A stretch of 64,000 nt of DNA, taken from NCBI RefSeq assembly GCF_000380165.1, contig NZ_KB904702.1:1-64000 (forward strand), written 5' to 3'. The notes below the pieces were generated by a model, which had not been told where the DNA came from, searched no databases, and saw only the letters and a program-made list of their open reading frames with translations. The stretch is from Wenjunlia vitaminophila DSM 41686. GTDB lineage: Bacteria; Actinomycetota; Actinomycetes; Streptomycetales; Streptomycetaceae. Shown one piece after another: positions 11,202 through 19,319 of the stretch. The number at the start of each line of letters is the position of its first letter. Within the stretch, counting starts at the first letter, position 1. Position numbers and translations under genes: made by a program.

Positions 11202-11230
11202 CGGGAGCAAGGGGGACATACCCGCTCCCG
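11202..11230 (-). terminator. Hairpin downstream of argA
   Basis: CGGGAGC and GCTCCCG pair across a 15-nt loop, 60 nt after the argA stop and upstream of lsr2. It may end the argA transcript; it could also shape the lsr2 promoter region. Confidence 0.4.
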
Positions 11231-11235
11231 GCAAG

Positions 11236-11268
11236 GGGCAGTTCCGCCGCCGGGAAGGGCAGTTCCGC
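11236..11268. repeat. Two direct repeats GGGCAGTTCCGC upstream of lsr2
   Basis: The 12-bp unit occurs at 11236-11247 and 11257-11268, a 21-bp period that puts both copies on the same face of the helix. This spacing is typical of paired regulator sites. They lie about 120-150 nt upstream of the lsr2 start. Confidence 0.6.
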
Positions 11269-11289
11269 ACCACACTCTCGCCAGACGCC

Positions 11290-11793
11290 TCAGAGCTGGA
11301 GTAGCATCCGACTGTTGCCCAAGGTGTTCGGCTTCACCCGTTCGAGGTCCAGGAACTCCGCTACGCCCTCGTCATAGGAACGCAGCAGCTCGGAGTACAC
11401 ATCCCCGTCCACGGGGGTCTCGCCGATCTCCACGAAGCCGTGCTTGGAGAAGAACTCAACTTCGAAGGTCAGACAGAAAATGCGCCGAACGCCGAGCCAG
11501 CGGGCGGTCTGCAACAGCTTCTCCAGTAGCCGGTGACCGACCCGCTGGCCGCGATACGTGCGATCGACCGCAAGGGTGCGCACCTCGGCAAGGTCCTGCC
11601 ACATCACGTGCAGGGCCCCACAGCCGATGACCTCACCGTCCTCGTCGCGTTCCGCGACCCAGAACTCCTGGACGTCCTCGTAAAGCGTGACCGTGGGCTT
11701 GTCCAGCAGGATGTGCTCGGCGGAGTAGCGGTCAACGAGGCGGCGCACAGCCGGCACATCGCTGGTCCTGGCTCGCCGGATGGTGATTTCCAT
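11290..11793 (-). CDS. argA: Amino-acid N-acetyltransferase (GNAT-type N-acetylglutamate synthase)
   Basis: The 167-residue GNAT protein matches the short actinobacterial N-acetylglutamate synthase typified by M. tuberculosis Rv2747. It opens with ITIRRARTSDVPAVRRLVD, and VRTLAVDRTYRGQRVGHRLL carries the acetyl-CoA pyrophosphate-binding loop (Q/RxxGxG/A type, here RGQRVG). FCLTFEVEFFSKHGFVEIG is the conserved C-terminal strand and helix. It would make N-acetylglutamate from glutamate and acetyl-CoA, the first step of arginine synthesis. It begins 9 nt after the BlaI-type gene and has no good ribosome site of its own, so coupling is likely. Other arg genes are not in view. Substrate is inferred from family. 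Confidence 0.8.
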   Translation of the reverse strand: MEITIRRARTSDVPAVRRLVDRYSAEHILLDKPTVTLYEDVQEFWVAERDEDGEVIGCGALHVMWQDLAEVRTLAVDRTYRGQRVGHRLLEKLLQTARWLGVRRIFCLTFEVEFFSKHGFVEIGETPVDGDVYSELLRSYDEGVAEFLDLERVKPNTLGNSRMLLQL

Positions 11794-11802
11794 GGAGCGA
11801 CG

Positions 11803-12234
11803 CTATCGCTCTGACCGGCCCTGGAGTTCGGTGGGATGCGCACTAGAGGTGGCATCGGGCGCCCGAGGGGGGTCTGCCACGGGCACAACTCGCAATGCGT
11901 CCCGCAACGCCTCGAGCTGTTCCGGGGACATCATCCCGAAGAAGTGGACGAGGGCCGCGGCCGGGTTGTCACTGGTTGACCAGGCGTCGTTCATCAGGGC
12001 CGCGGCGTAAGCCTCGCGGGTGGAAACCGCCTCATACCGATAGGCGCGCCCTTCACGTTCCCGGCGCAGCCAGCCCTTGCGATGGAGGTTGTCCATTACC
12101 GTCATCACGGTGGTGTAGGCGATGCTTCGGCCGCGTTGTAGATCTTCGAGAACTTCACGAACAGTAACCGGTCGGTTCCACTGCCATACCCGGGTCATCA
12201 CCGCGTCCTCCAGCTCGCCCAGCCGCCGCGGCAT
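11803..12234 (-). CDS. BlaI/MecI/CopY-family transcriptional repressor
   Basis: The 143-residue protein has the winged-helix of the BlaI family: PRRLGELEDAVMTRVWQ, then VTVREVLEDLQRGRSIAYTTVMTVMDNLHRKGWL (recognition helix TTVMTVMDNL) and YEAVSTREAYAAALM leading to the dimerisation helices. BlaI regulators bind as dimers to palindromic operators and are normally removed by a BlaR/M56 sensor protease. No M56 gene lies beside this one, and the downstream partner is argA. The start is the ATG with AGGAGG 8 nt upstream, not an upstream alternative. Residues after 120 are low-complexity. The target genes are unknown; autoregulation is possible through a nearby imperfect palindrome. Confidence 0.85.
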   Translation of the reverse strand: MPRRLGELEDAVMTRVWQWNRPVTVREVLEDLQRGRSIAYTTVMTVMDNLHRKGWLRREREGRAYRYEAVSTREAYAAALMNDAWSTSDNPAAALVHFFGMMSPEQLEALRDALRVVPVADPPRAPDATSSAHPTELQGRSER

Positions 12235-12326
12235 ACGGATCGCCTCCTTCCATCTCCGCGCCCGCATCTCCGCACCGCCTCAGCGACCCATCTCCCCGGC
12301 GAATTCTTTGGGCACCAAATGCACGG

Positions 12327-12339
12327 AATACGTCGTTTT
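12327..12339. promoter_or_regulatory. Imperfect palindrome, possible BlaI-type operator
   Basis: AATACG-T-CGTTTT has 6-bp arms with one mismatch. It sits about 95 nt upstream of the BlaI-type gene, in the AT-rich part of its leader. The assignment rests on position only. Confidence 0.3.
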
Positions 12340-12412
12340 CCCGCTGAATGATGACAAAAGCCGGAGAGGATGGCCACTGCTCCGCCGCGTGTCCGGAACA
12401 CCGCGGCGCGGA

Positions 12413-12453
12413 GTGCGGGACGGGAGTGCCGGGACGGGGGTGCCGGGACGGGG
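12413..12453. repeat. Three tandem copies of a 13-14 bp unit GTGCCGGGACGGGG
   Basis: Copies lie at 12413-12425 (one base shorter), 12426-12439 and 12440-12453. It looks like a slippage-prone minisatellite in non-coding DNA. No function is suggested. Confidence 0.7.
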
Positions 12454-12728
12454 GCCCGAACGGCACGACGTGCGGGACCCCCGGGCTCTCGTGGCGCCCG
12501 GGCGGCGCGGCACGCGGGGCCCTGGACGCGGTTCAGGGGGCTGGTGCCGGCGGCCCGCGTGGGTGGGCCCGTACGGGCCGTGCAGGCGGCCCTCGGTGGC
12601 CGTTGGGGCGAAAGGGGCCAGGGCCCGGAGGAGGCACGGAAGGGGGCACGGAAGGCCCCAGGGCCGGCCGGGGCCGCACCTCGGGGAGAGAGGAGCGGCC
12701 ACGGCGTGGACGGTCTGGAGGCCCCGGG

Positions 12729-12887
12729 TCAGTGCTGGGCGGCGCGCTCCGAGGCGGCGACGGCGTCGGCCGCCGCGTCCTCCTTGGCCTTGTTGGCACC
12801 GCCCTGACTCTTGATGATGGTGCGGATCACCATGGTGAAGGCGACAGCCATCACCGCGGGAGGCACCAGCGCGGCGATGTAGTCCAC
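12729..12887 (-). CDS. 52-residue membrane protein co-transcribed with lysS
   Basis: A GTG-started frame of 53 codons encodes VDYIAALVPPAVMAVAFTMV, then RTIIKSQGG and an Ala/Glu/Asp-rich tail ending AASERAAQH. Residues 4-22 form one clear transmembrane helix, and the tail is a charged helix likely in the cytoplasm. AAGGAG lies 8 nt before the GTG, overlapping the lysS stop region; only 4 nt separate the two genes. Good codon-position GC bias, ribosome site and coupling support a real gene. I recall similar small proteins beside lysS in Streptomyces, but no function is known. Possible roles are membrane tethering or regulation of an enzyme; neither is shown. Confidence 0.75.
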   Translation of the reverse strand: MDYIAALVPPAVMAVAFTMVIRTIIKSQGGANKAKEDAAADAVAASERAAQH

Positions 12888-12891
12888 GGCT

Positions 12892-14412
12892 TCACACTCC
12901 TTCGGGCTTGACGAGCGGGAACAGCACGGTCTCGCGGATGTTCTTGTTGGTGAGCAGCATGATCAGCCGGTCCACGCCCAGGCCCAGGCCTCCGGTCGGG
13001 GGCATGGCGTACTCCAGGGCACGCAGGAAGTCCTCGTCCAACTGCATCGCCTCGGGGTCGCCACCGGCCGCCAGGAGGGACTGGGCCGTGAGCCGCGCAC
13101 GCTGCTCGATCGGGTCGATCAGCTCGGAGTAGGCCGTGGCCAGCTCCGTGCCGAAGATGACCAGGTCCCACTTCTCCGCCACGCCGGGCACGCTGCGGTG
13201 GGCACGGGTGAGCGGGGAGACCTCGACCGGGTAGTCCTTGATGAACGTCGGCTCGACCGCGTTGGCCTCGAGCAGCCGCTCGACCATCTCCAGCACGATC
13301 TGGCCGTGGCCCCACTGCTGCTCGTACGGGATGCCCGCGGCGTCGGCGAGCTTGCGCAGCTCGTCCACCGAGGTCTGCGGGGTGACCTCGACGCCCAGGC
13401 GTTCGGAGACGCCCCCGTAGACGGTGACCTCGCGCCAGGGCTCGGCGAGGTCGATCTCCTGGACGTTCCCGTGGTGGTCGGTGCCGCGGACCACCGTGCC
13501 GCCCAGCGCGTCCTGGGCCGCGTTGACCACCAGCGCCCTGGTCAGCTCGGCCTGGGTGTGGTAGTCGCCGTATGCCTCGTAGGACTCCAGGGCGCAGAAC
13601 TCGGGGTTGTGCGTGGCGTCCGCGCCCTCGTTCCGGAAGTTGCGGTTGATCTCGAAGACCTTCTCGGTGCCGCCCACCATCAGGCGCTTCAGGTACAGCT
13701 CGGTGGCGATCCGCAGGTACAGGTCGATGTCGTAGGCGTTGATGTGGGTGACGAAGGGACGGGCGTTGGCCCCGCCGTGGATCGGCTGGAGCATCGGCGT
13801 CTCGACCTCGACGAAGCCGCGCTCCTCGTAGGTCCGGCGCAGCGAGCGCAGCACCCTGCTGCGCAGGTGCAGCATCTCCCGGGCCTCCGGGTTCACGATC
13901 AGGTCGACGTAACGCTGCCGGACCCGCGCCTCCGGGTCGGTCAGGCCCCGGTGCTTCTCGGGGAGCGGGCGCAGGCACTTGGCCGTGAGCTCCCAGCGGT
14001 CCACGAGGACGGACAGCTCGCCCCTCCGGGAGGTGATCACCTCGCCCTCGACGCCCACGTGGTCGCCGAGGTCGATGTCGCGCTTCCAGTCGGCCAGCCG
14101 CTGCTCGCCGAGCTTGTCCAGGGAGAGCATGACCTGGAGGTCGCCGGTGCCGTCCCGCAGCGTGGCGAAGCAGAGTTTCCCGCCGGTCCGGCTCAGCACG
14201 ACCCGACCGGTGACGCCCACCCGTTCACCGGTGGCGGTGTCGGGGACGAGGTCGGTGTGCTTGGCCCGCAGATCCGCAAGCGTGGTGGTGCGCGGGAAGC
14301 CGACCGGGTAGGGATCGACCCCGGCCGCGCGCAGCCGGTCCAGCTTCTCGCGCCGGATCCGCAACTGCTCGGGGAGGTTGTCGGGCGCGGGGACGGTGTT
14401 CTGCTCTGTCAC
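12892..14412 (-). CDS. lysS: Lysyl-tRNA synthetase, class II
   Basis: The 506-residue enzyme has an N-terminal OB-fold anticodon-binding domain (GVTGRVVLSRTGGKLCFATL near 65-85) and a class II catalytic core. Motif 1 region is near PMLQPIHGGANARPF; motif 2 is FEINRNFRNEGADATHNPEF; motif 3 is GLGLGVDRLIMLLTN close to the C-terminus. It charges tRNA-Lys in the cytoplasm. The start is the GTG of VTEQNTVPAPDN. It has only a weak ribosome site, and a longer frame upstream has no family support. It is followed directly by a small membrane-protein gene in the same operon. Length is normal for bacterial LysRS. Confidence 0.96.
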   Translation of the reverse strand: MTEQNTVPAPDNLPEQLRIRREKLDRLRAAGVDPYPVGFPRTTTLADLRAKHTDLVPDTATGERVGVTGRVVLSRTGGKLCFATLRDGTGDLQVMLSLDKLGEQRLADWKRDIDLGDHVGVEGEVITSRRGELSVLVDRWELTAKCLRPLPEKHRGLTDPEARVRQRYVDLIVNPEAREMLHLRSRVLRSLRRTYEERGFVEVETPMLQPIHGGANARPFVTHINAYDIDLYLRIATELYLKRLMVGGTEKVFEINRNFRNEGADATHNPEFCALESYEAYGDYHTQAELTRALVVNAAQDALGGTVVRGTDHHGNVQEIDLAEPWREVTVYGGVSERLGVEVTPQTSVDELRKLADAAGIPYEQQWGHGQIVLEMVERLLEANAVEPTFIKDYPVEVSPLTRAHRSVPGVAEKWDLVIFGTELATAYSELIDPIEQRARLTAQSLLAAGGDPEAMQLDEDFLRALEYAMPPTGGLGLGVDRLIMLLTNKNIRETVLFPLVKPEGV

Positions 14413-14488
14413 GGGACCAGGGTAACGAGGCCGGGATCCCCAGCGAAAAGCAGTTCCTCGCACGGCTCCCCGCACCGGACCGAGCCGA

Positions 14489-15445
14489 TCAGCCGGTGGC
14501 CAGTTCCAGGCGGTCGGGCGACGGGTGGGCGGGCGACGGGTGGGCGCGGCCGAGGCGGGTGGCCGGGCCGCGGCCCGGGGCCAGTCGGTCGTCCCCCTCC
14601 CGGTCGCGCTCCCGGTCGGGTTCGCGTTCCCGTTCGGGTTCCCGGGGCGGTGGTTGGCGGCGGGGCGGCCAGATCTCGGCCGGGGTCGGGGTCCGCCGCC
14701 GACCGCGCTGCGCGGGTTCCTGGGCCGGAGCGGGCTCCGGGGACGGGGTCGGTTCCGGCTGGGGGGCGGCCGGCTCCCGGGGGCCGGGCTGGGGCGGACC
14801 GGGCTTCGGCTTCGGCTTCGGCTTCGGGGCGGCGGGCTCGGAGGTGGCCGGCTCGGGGGTGGCCGGCTCGCCCGGCTGGCCGGGTTCCGCCGCTCCTCGC
14901 AGGGCCTCGTGGGGGGAGGCGCGGAGGAGCACGTCGATCGCCCTGCCCCGGCCGAGTCCGCCGAGCGTCGGCGCGGCCGGCACGGGGGCGCGCCGCGGGA
15001 CGGTGGGCGTCTCGCTCCGCCCCCTGAGTTCGGCGAGTTGGTGACAGCGCCTCAGCAGATCCGTCCTTCGGGCCCGTTCCTCCGAGCCACAGGGCAGGGC
15101 GCGCAGCGAACGCAACGCCGACAGGTCCGCCGGCGTGGGCACGTAGCCACCGTGCAGCGCCTCGGTGAGTCGTTCGAGGTAGCCGCCCGCCGACCCGGGC
15201 AGCGCGGTCCGGTAGCGGTGCAGGTCCGCCAGGGCGAACCTGCGCATCCTGCCGCCCTCGCGCGCCGCCTCCTCCACGGCCTCGGCGAGACGGACGTACT
15301 CCTGGACGGCCTCGGCCCAGGCCGGGTCGGCCAGGGCCGGGGACTGGTCCGGTGTGGCGTCGGTGGTCGCGGGTGTCGTTGTCGGGTGAAGGGCCTCTGC
15401 GAGGGCACGCCGGACCACGCGCAGCTCATCCGCGCTGAACGCCAT
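14489..15445 (-). CDS. Conserved hypothetical protein with Pro/Lys/Glu/Arg-rich C-terminal half
   Basis: The roughly 318-residue product begins MAFSADELRVVRRALAEAL and has a predicted helical N-terminal domain (about 1-165) with a repeated Leu/Arg pattern, including ALADLHRYRTALPGSAGGYL and PADLSALRSLRALP. Residues 195-300 are low-complexity: PKPKPKPKPG, PxP runs and REPEREREPDRERDR. No enzyme motif is visible, and no signal peptide or membrane segment. Proteins starting MAFSADELR occur in Streptomyces beside lysS and coaX. The start is the internal ATG with GAGG 5 nt upstream; a codon 30 nt earlier lacks a ribosome site. Function is not recognised. The disordered tail suggests a scaffold or interaction partner, which is speculation. 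Confidence 0.6.
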   Translation of the reverse strand: MAFSADELRVVRRALAEALHPTTTPATTDATPDQSPALADPAWAEAVQEYVRLAEAVEEAAREGGRMRRFALADLHRYRTALPGSAGGYLERLTEALHGGYVPTPADLSALRSLRALPCGSEERARRTDLLRRCHQLAELRGRSETPTVPRRAPVPAAPTLGGLGRGRAIDVLLRASPHEALRGAAEPGQPGEPATPEPATSEPAAPKPKPKPKPGPPQPGPREPAAPQPEPTPSPEPAPAQEPAQRGRRRTPTPAEIWPPRRQPPPREPEREREPDRERDREGDDRLAPGRGPATRLGRAHPSPAHPSPDRLELATG

Positions 15446-15494
15446 GCCGCCTCGGGACCCGTGTGGCGTGGGCATGGATGGGACTGTACGTCAA

Positions 15495-15536
15495 ATCAGG
15501 ACAATTCCGAATTAAATCTCTAGGGCGCGTCCTGAT
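15495..15536. promoter_or_regulatory. Inverted repeat in an AT-rich island between coaX and the hypothetical gene
   Basis: ATCAGGAC (15495-15502) and GTCCTGAT (15529-15536) are perfect 8-bp arms. The 26-nt spacer contains AATTCCGAATTAAAT, unusually AT-rich here. It lies after the coaX stop and upstream of the next same-strand gene, so it may be an operator or promoter, or an attenuator. Confidence 0.5.
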
Positions 15537-15576
15537 ATGCCGATCGTGTACCCACACGGCGCAGGTCCCGGCGGCC

Positions 15577-16374
15577 TCATGACACCGGCGCGTTGCGCTC
15601 GTAGACCAGTCGGAGACCGACCAGGGTCAGCCACGGCTCGTGCACGTCGATCAGCGTGGAATCGCCGAGCACCAACGGGGCGAGCCCGCCGGTGGCGATG
15701 ACGGTGACGTCCTCCGGGGTGTCGGCCAGTTCACCGGCCATCTTCCGCACCAGGCCGTCCACCTGCCCGGCGAAGCCGTAGAGGATCCCGGACTGCATCG
15801 CCTCCACGGTGTTCTTGCCGATGACGCTGCGCGGCCGGGTCAGCTCGATCTTGTGGAGCTGGGCGCCCCGGGCACCCAGGGCGTCCACCGAGATCTCGAT
15901 CCCCGGGGCGATGGCGCCGCCCAGGTACTCCCCCCGGGCGCTGACGGCGTCGAACGTGGTGGCGGTGCCGAAATCCACCACGATGCAGGGACCGCCGTGC
16001 AGGTGGACCCCGGCCAACGCGTTGATCACCCGGTCGGCGCCCACCTCCTTGGGGTTGTCGGTGAGCACCGGAACCCCGGTCTTGACGCCCGGCTCGACCA
16101 GCACAGAGGGGATGTCCCCGTAGTAGCGCCGGGTCACCTCCCGCAGCTCGCGCAGGACCGAGGGAACGGTGGAGCACACCGAGATGCCGTCGATGCCGTC
16201 GCCCAGTTCGTCACCGAGCAGCGGGTGCATGCCCATCAGCCCCTGGAGCAGCACCGCCAGCTCGTCGGCGGTGCGGCGGGCATCGGTGGAGATGCGCCAG
16301 TGCTCGACGATGTTCTCCCCGTCGAACAGGCCCAGCACGGTGTGCGTGTTACCGACGTCAATGGTCAGGAGCAT
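15577..16374 (-). CDS. coaX: Type III pantothenate kinase
   Basis: The 265-residue protein is a CoaX-type kinase of the ASKHA fold. MLLTIDVGNTHTVLGLFDG is the phosphate-1 loop; GADRVINALAGV and VDFGTATTFDAVS are the conserved adenosine and phosphate-2 motifs; ATGGLAPLVL lies near the C-terminus. It phosphorylates pantothenate, the first committed step from vitamin B5 to CoA, and is not feedback-inhibited by CoA in characterised members. The ATG follows AAGGAAGAG at 6-nt spacing. The neighbouring operon contains panC, which makes pantothenate, so the region groups successive CoA steps. Full length. Confidence 0.95.
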   Translation of the reverse strand: MLLTIDVGNTHTVLGLFDGENIVEHWRISTDARRTADELAVLLQGLMGMHPLLGDELGDGIDGISVCSTVPSVLRELREVTRRYYGDIPSVLVEPGVKTGVPVLTDNPKEVGADRVINALAGVHLHGGPCIVVDFGTATTFDAVSARGEYLGGAIAPGIEISVDALGARGAQLHKIELTRPRSVIGKNTVEAMQSGILYGFAGQVDGLVRKMAGELADTPEDVTVIATGGLAPLVLGDSTLIDVHEPWLTLVGLRLVYERNAPVS

Positions 16375-16457
16375 GGCGACTCTTCCTTCGGCTGGACCTC
16401 ACGGCGACGGTCACGGGACGGGGCACGGTGTGTGGTCACTGACGACGACGGCGGCCG

Positions 16458-16476
16458 GCCCCGCCCCGGGGGGGGC
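16458..16476 (-). terminator. GC hairpin after nadC
   Basis: GCCCCGCCCC can fold against GGGGGGGGC, 28 nt past the nadC stop and before coaX. It probably ends the DUF2520-panC-nadB-nadC transcript. The loop is minimal, so the fold is approximate. Confidence 0.35.
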
Positions 16477-16503
16477 ACCGGGAACGACGGCCAGTGCGCC
16501 GCC

Positions 16504-17604
16504 TCACCGACCGGGCGCACCCCCGGGGGTGGTGGACGAGGGGGCGGGCGGGCGGAGGTCGAGGCCGATGTCCAGGACGCGGGCGGAGTGGGTGAGGGCG
16601 CCCACCGCCAGGAAGTCCACCCCCGTCTCGGCGTAGACCCGGGCGTTGTCCAGGGTCAGCCGGCCGCTGGACTCCAACCGGGCCCGGCCTCCCACCAGGG
16701 TGACGGCCTCCCGGGTCTGCTCCGGCGTGAAGTTGTCCAGCAGGATCAGGTCCGCACCGGCGTCCAGCACCGGCGGGATCTGCTCGAGGTGGTCCACCTC
16801 CACCTCGACCGGCACGTCGGGGAACGCCCTGCGGACCGCCCGGAAGGCCGCGGCGACCCCACCGGCGGCGACCACGTGGTTGTCCTTGACCAGCGCCGCG
16901 TCGGACAGCGACATCCGGTGGTTCACGCCGCCGCCGCAGCGCACCGCGTACTTCTCCAGGGCACGCAGCCCGGGGGTGGTCTTGCGGGTGTCGCGCACCC
17001 TGGCCCCGGTCCCGGCCAACGCGTCGGCCCAGGCGCGGGTGGCGGTGGCGATGCCGGACAGCTTGCAGAGCAGGTTCAGGGCGCTGCGCTCGGCGGTGAG
17101 CAGGTCCCGGGTGCGGGTGCGCACGGACAGCAGCACCTGGCCGGGCGTGACCTGCTCCCCGTCCTCCACGTGCCGTTCCACCTCGAACTCCTCGGTGCAG
17201 ACCACCGAGAGGACGGCCTCGGCGACGCGCAGGCCGGCGACGGTGCCCGCCTCCCGAGCGGTGAAGTCGCCGGTGCTGACGGAGTCCTCGGGGATCGTGG
17301 CGACGCTGGTGACGTCCACCCCGTGGTCCAGGTCCTCCGCGATCGCCAGGTGGGCGACGTCCTCGACCGCCTCCGGGTCGAGTCCCGCCGCCGCGAGCAG
17401 CTCGGCCAGGGCCGGGTCGAGTCCGCACCGGGTGGCGGACACCTCGAAGACGCCGCTGCAGTCGCAGTCGTCCCCGCAACCGCCGTCCGACAGGTCCCCG
17501 GACAGCTCGAGGGGCAGGTCGGCGGGCAGGTCGCCCGGGGCGCTCTCGTAGGCGTCCTCGGTCGGCAGCAGTTCGGTGGGCCGGGGGCGGTCAGGGCGGG
17601 TCAA
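16504..17604 (-). CDS. nadC: Nicotinate-nucleotide pyrophosphorylase (quinolinate phosphoribosyltransferase)
   Basis: The 366-residue enzyme converts quinolinate and PRPP to nicotinate mononucleotide in NAD synthesis. The catalytic part starts near residue 75 with VEDVAHLAIAEDLDHGVDVTS. Active-site patterns include ERSALNLLCKLSGIAT, RDTRKTTPGLRALEKYAV, GGGVNHRMSLSDAALVKDNH, LLDNFTPEQ and VDFLAVGALTHSA. It is about 75 residues longer than most NadC proteins because of an N-terminal extension with GGCGDDCDCSG and another Cys at SATRCGLDP. A similar Cys-rich extension occurs in Streptomyces NadC. The start is TTG, overlapping the nadB stop as TTGA, with GGAAGGAG 6 nt upstream: clear translational coupling. 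Confidence 0.93.
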   Translation of the reverse strand: MTRPDRPRPTELLPTEDAYESAPGDLPADLPLELSGDLSDGGCGDDCDCSGVFEVSATRCGLDPALAELLAAAGLDPEAVEDVAHLAIAEDLDHGVDVTSVATIPEDSVSTGDFTAREAGTVAGLRVAEAVLSVVCTEEFEVERHVEDGEQVTPGQVLLSVRTRTRDLLTAERSALNLLCKLSGIATATRAWADALAGTGARVRDTRKTTPGLRALEKYAVRCGGGVNHRMSLSDAALVKDNHVVAAGGVAAAFRAVRRAFPDVPVEVEVDHLEQIPPVLDAGADLILLDNFTPEQTREAVTLVGGRARLESSGRLTLDNARVYAETGVDFLAVGALTHSARVLDIGLDLRPPAPSSTTPGGAPGR

Positions 17605-19319
17605 GGGGTGCTCCTTCCGAGCTCGGCGGCCGGCTCGGTGGCCGGGCCCACCGGGAAGTCGGCGCTGTCGGTGGCCCGCAGGGACAGCGTTCCGGCGGGG
17701 GTGAGACGGGTGATCAGGTGGCGGCGCCAGCGGGTGTCGTCCCGCTCCGGTCGGTCCTCGCGCCAGTGGCAGCCACGGGTCTCCTCGCGGGCGGTGGCCG
17801 CGGCGACCAGGCACCTGGCGACCAGCAGCAGGTTGGCGGTCTCCCAGGTCTCCACGCAGACGGGCGCCGCCTTGCCGTCGCGGGCGAAGTCCTCCGCCGC
17901 CCCCTCAGCGATGGCGTCGAGCCGGGTGGCCGCGCGTTCCAGGCTCCGCGCACCGCGCAGCACCCCGGCGCCCTCCGTCATGATCCGCTGGATCTCGTAC
18001 CGGGCGGCGGCCTCCGGGAGCGGCGACGGCAGCGGCTCGGGCAGCACCGGCGGCCCCGCCGTCGGGCGGGCCCCGACGATGTCGGCGGCGATGCGCTCGG
18101 CGAACACCAGGCCCTCGAGCAGCGAGTTCGAAGCCAGGCGGTTGGCCCCGTGCACACCCGTGCAGGCCACCTCACCGCAGGCGTACAGGCCGCGGACCGA
18201 GGTGCGCCCGCACAGGTCGGTGCGGACCCCACCGCTGGCGTAGTGCGCGGCGGGGGCGACCGGGACCAGCTCGGTCACCGGGTCGATGCCGTGTCCCAGG
18301 CAGGCGGTGTGGATGGTCGGGAACCGGCGCCGCCACATCTCCGCGCCGAAGTGCCGGGCGTCCAGGTACATGTGCGGAACGCCCTGCTCCCGCATCCGCC
18401 GCGTGATGCCCTTGGCGACGATGTCACGGGGAGCCAGCTCGGCCAGCTCGTGCTGCCCCACCATGAACCGCACCCCGTCCGCGTCCACCAGGTGGGCCCC
18501 CTCCCCGCGCACCGCCTCGGAGACCAGCGGCTGCTGGCCCTCCGCGTCGGGCCCGAGGAAGAGCACCGTGGGGTGGAACTGGACGAACTCCAGGTCGGAC
18601 ACCTCGGCTCCGGCGCGCAACGCCAGGGCGACGCCGTCCCCGGTGGACACCGCGGGGTTGGTGGTGGCCGAGAAGACCTGGCCCATCCCGCCGGTGGCCA
18701 GCACCACCGCGGGCGCGTGCACCGCCCCCACGCCGTCCCGCTGCCCCTCCCCCATGACGTGCAGGGTGACGCCGGCCGTCGCGCCCCGGGCGTCGGTGAG
18801 CAGGTCCAGGACGAGGGCGTGCTCGATCGTCTCGATGCCGGCCGCGCGGACTGCGGTCACCAGGGCCCGGGAGACCTCCGCCCCGGTGGCGTCCCCTCCG
18901 GCGTGGGCGATCCGGTCCCGGTGGTGGCCGCCCTCCCTGGTGAGCAGGATCTCGCCGTCGGTGCCGGTGTCGAACGCGGCACCGCTGTCGATCAACCGGC
19001 GCACCGCCGCCGGGCCCTCGGTGACCAGGGCCCGCACCGCGGGTTCCGAGCACAGCCCGGCGCCGGCGACCAGGGTGTCCGCCAGGTGCTGCTCCGGGGT
19101 GTCGCCCTCGCCGAGGGCCGCGGCTATGCCGCCCTGCGCCCAGCGGGTGGAGCCGTCGTCGAGCAGCGCCTTGGTGACCACGATCACCTTGCTGCCGGAG
19201 GCGGCGCAGCGCAGCGCGGCGGTGAGCCCGGCGACGCCCGAGCCGACGACGACCACGTCGGCGTGGGCCGCCCAGCCGGGGGCGGGTGCCGGCAGCCGGG
19301 CACGGGAACGGTCAGGCAT
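17601..19319 (-). CDS. nadB: L-aspartate oxidase
   Basis: The 572-residue flavoenzyme oxidises L-aspartate to iminoaspartate, the first step of de novo NAD synthesis. It has the FAD-binding [18 protein letters not shown] near residue 22, [42 protein letters not shown] and [21 protein letters not shown]. These match the fumarate reductase/NadB flavoprotein family including catalytic His and Arg positions. The ATG overlaps the end of panC by 8 nt; an in-frame TTG 18 nt earlier has no better ribosome site. Quinolinate synthase (nadA), normally the next step, is not in this window and must be elsewhere. Confidence 0.95.
   Translation of the reverse strand: MPDRSRARLPAPAPGWAAHADVVVVGSGVAGLTAALRCAASGSKVIVVTKALLDDGSTRWAQGGIAAALGEGDTPEQHLADTLVAGAGLCSEPAVRALVTEGPAAVRRLIDSGAAFDTGTDGEILLTREGGHHRDRIAHAGGDATGAEVSRALVTAVRAAGIETIEHALVLDLLTDARGATAGVTLHVMGEGQRDGVGAVHAPAVVLATGGMGQVFSATTNPAVSTGDGVALALRAGAEVSDLEFVQFHPTVLFLGPDAEGQQPLVSEAVRGEGAHLVDADGVRFMVGQHELAELAPRDIVAKGITRRMREQGVPHMYLDARHFGAEMWRRRFPTIHTACLGHGIDPVTELVPVAPAAHYASGGVRTDLCGRTSVRGLYACGEVACTGVHGANRLASNSLLEGLVFAERIAADIVGARPTAGPPVLPEPLPSPLPEAAARYEIQRIMTEGAGVLRGARSLERAATRLDAIAEGAAEDFARDGKAAPVCVETWETANLLLVARCLVAAATAREETRGCHWREDRPERDDTRWRRHLITRLTPAGTLSLRATDSADFPVGPATEPAAELGRSTP

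Larger units (their letters stand above)
12235..12728. other. 494-nt intergenic region between the BlaI gene and the lysS operon
   Basis: No supported gene was found. The right half is GC-rich low-complexity sequence with a weak hairpin GGCCCC-N10-GGGGCC at 12654-12675 that could terminate the lysS transcript. The left part (12299-12362) is notably AT-richer and probably carries the BlaI-gene promoter. A Pro/Arg-rich reading frame on the minus strand is rejected. Confidence 0.5.

Noticed and set aside
12280-12702. 140-residue Pro/Arg-rich frame on the minus strand upstream of the BlaI gene
   Set aside because: No domain, no ribosome site and a composition explained by low-complexity GC-rich DNA.
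13198-15523. Long plus-strand frames opposite lysS and the hypothetical gene
   Set aside because: They mirror lysS and its neighbour. Repeated Gly/Arg content and lack of motifs mark them as shadows.
15640-18243. 867-residue frame on the plus strand
   Set aside because: It is antisense to coaX, nadC and nadB, all full-length and well conserved.
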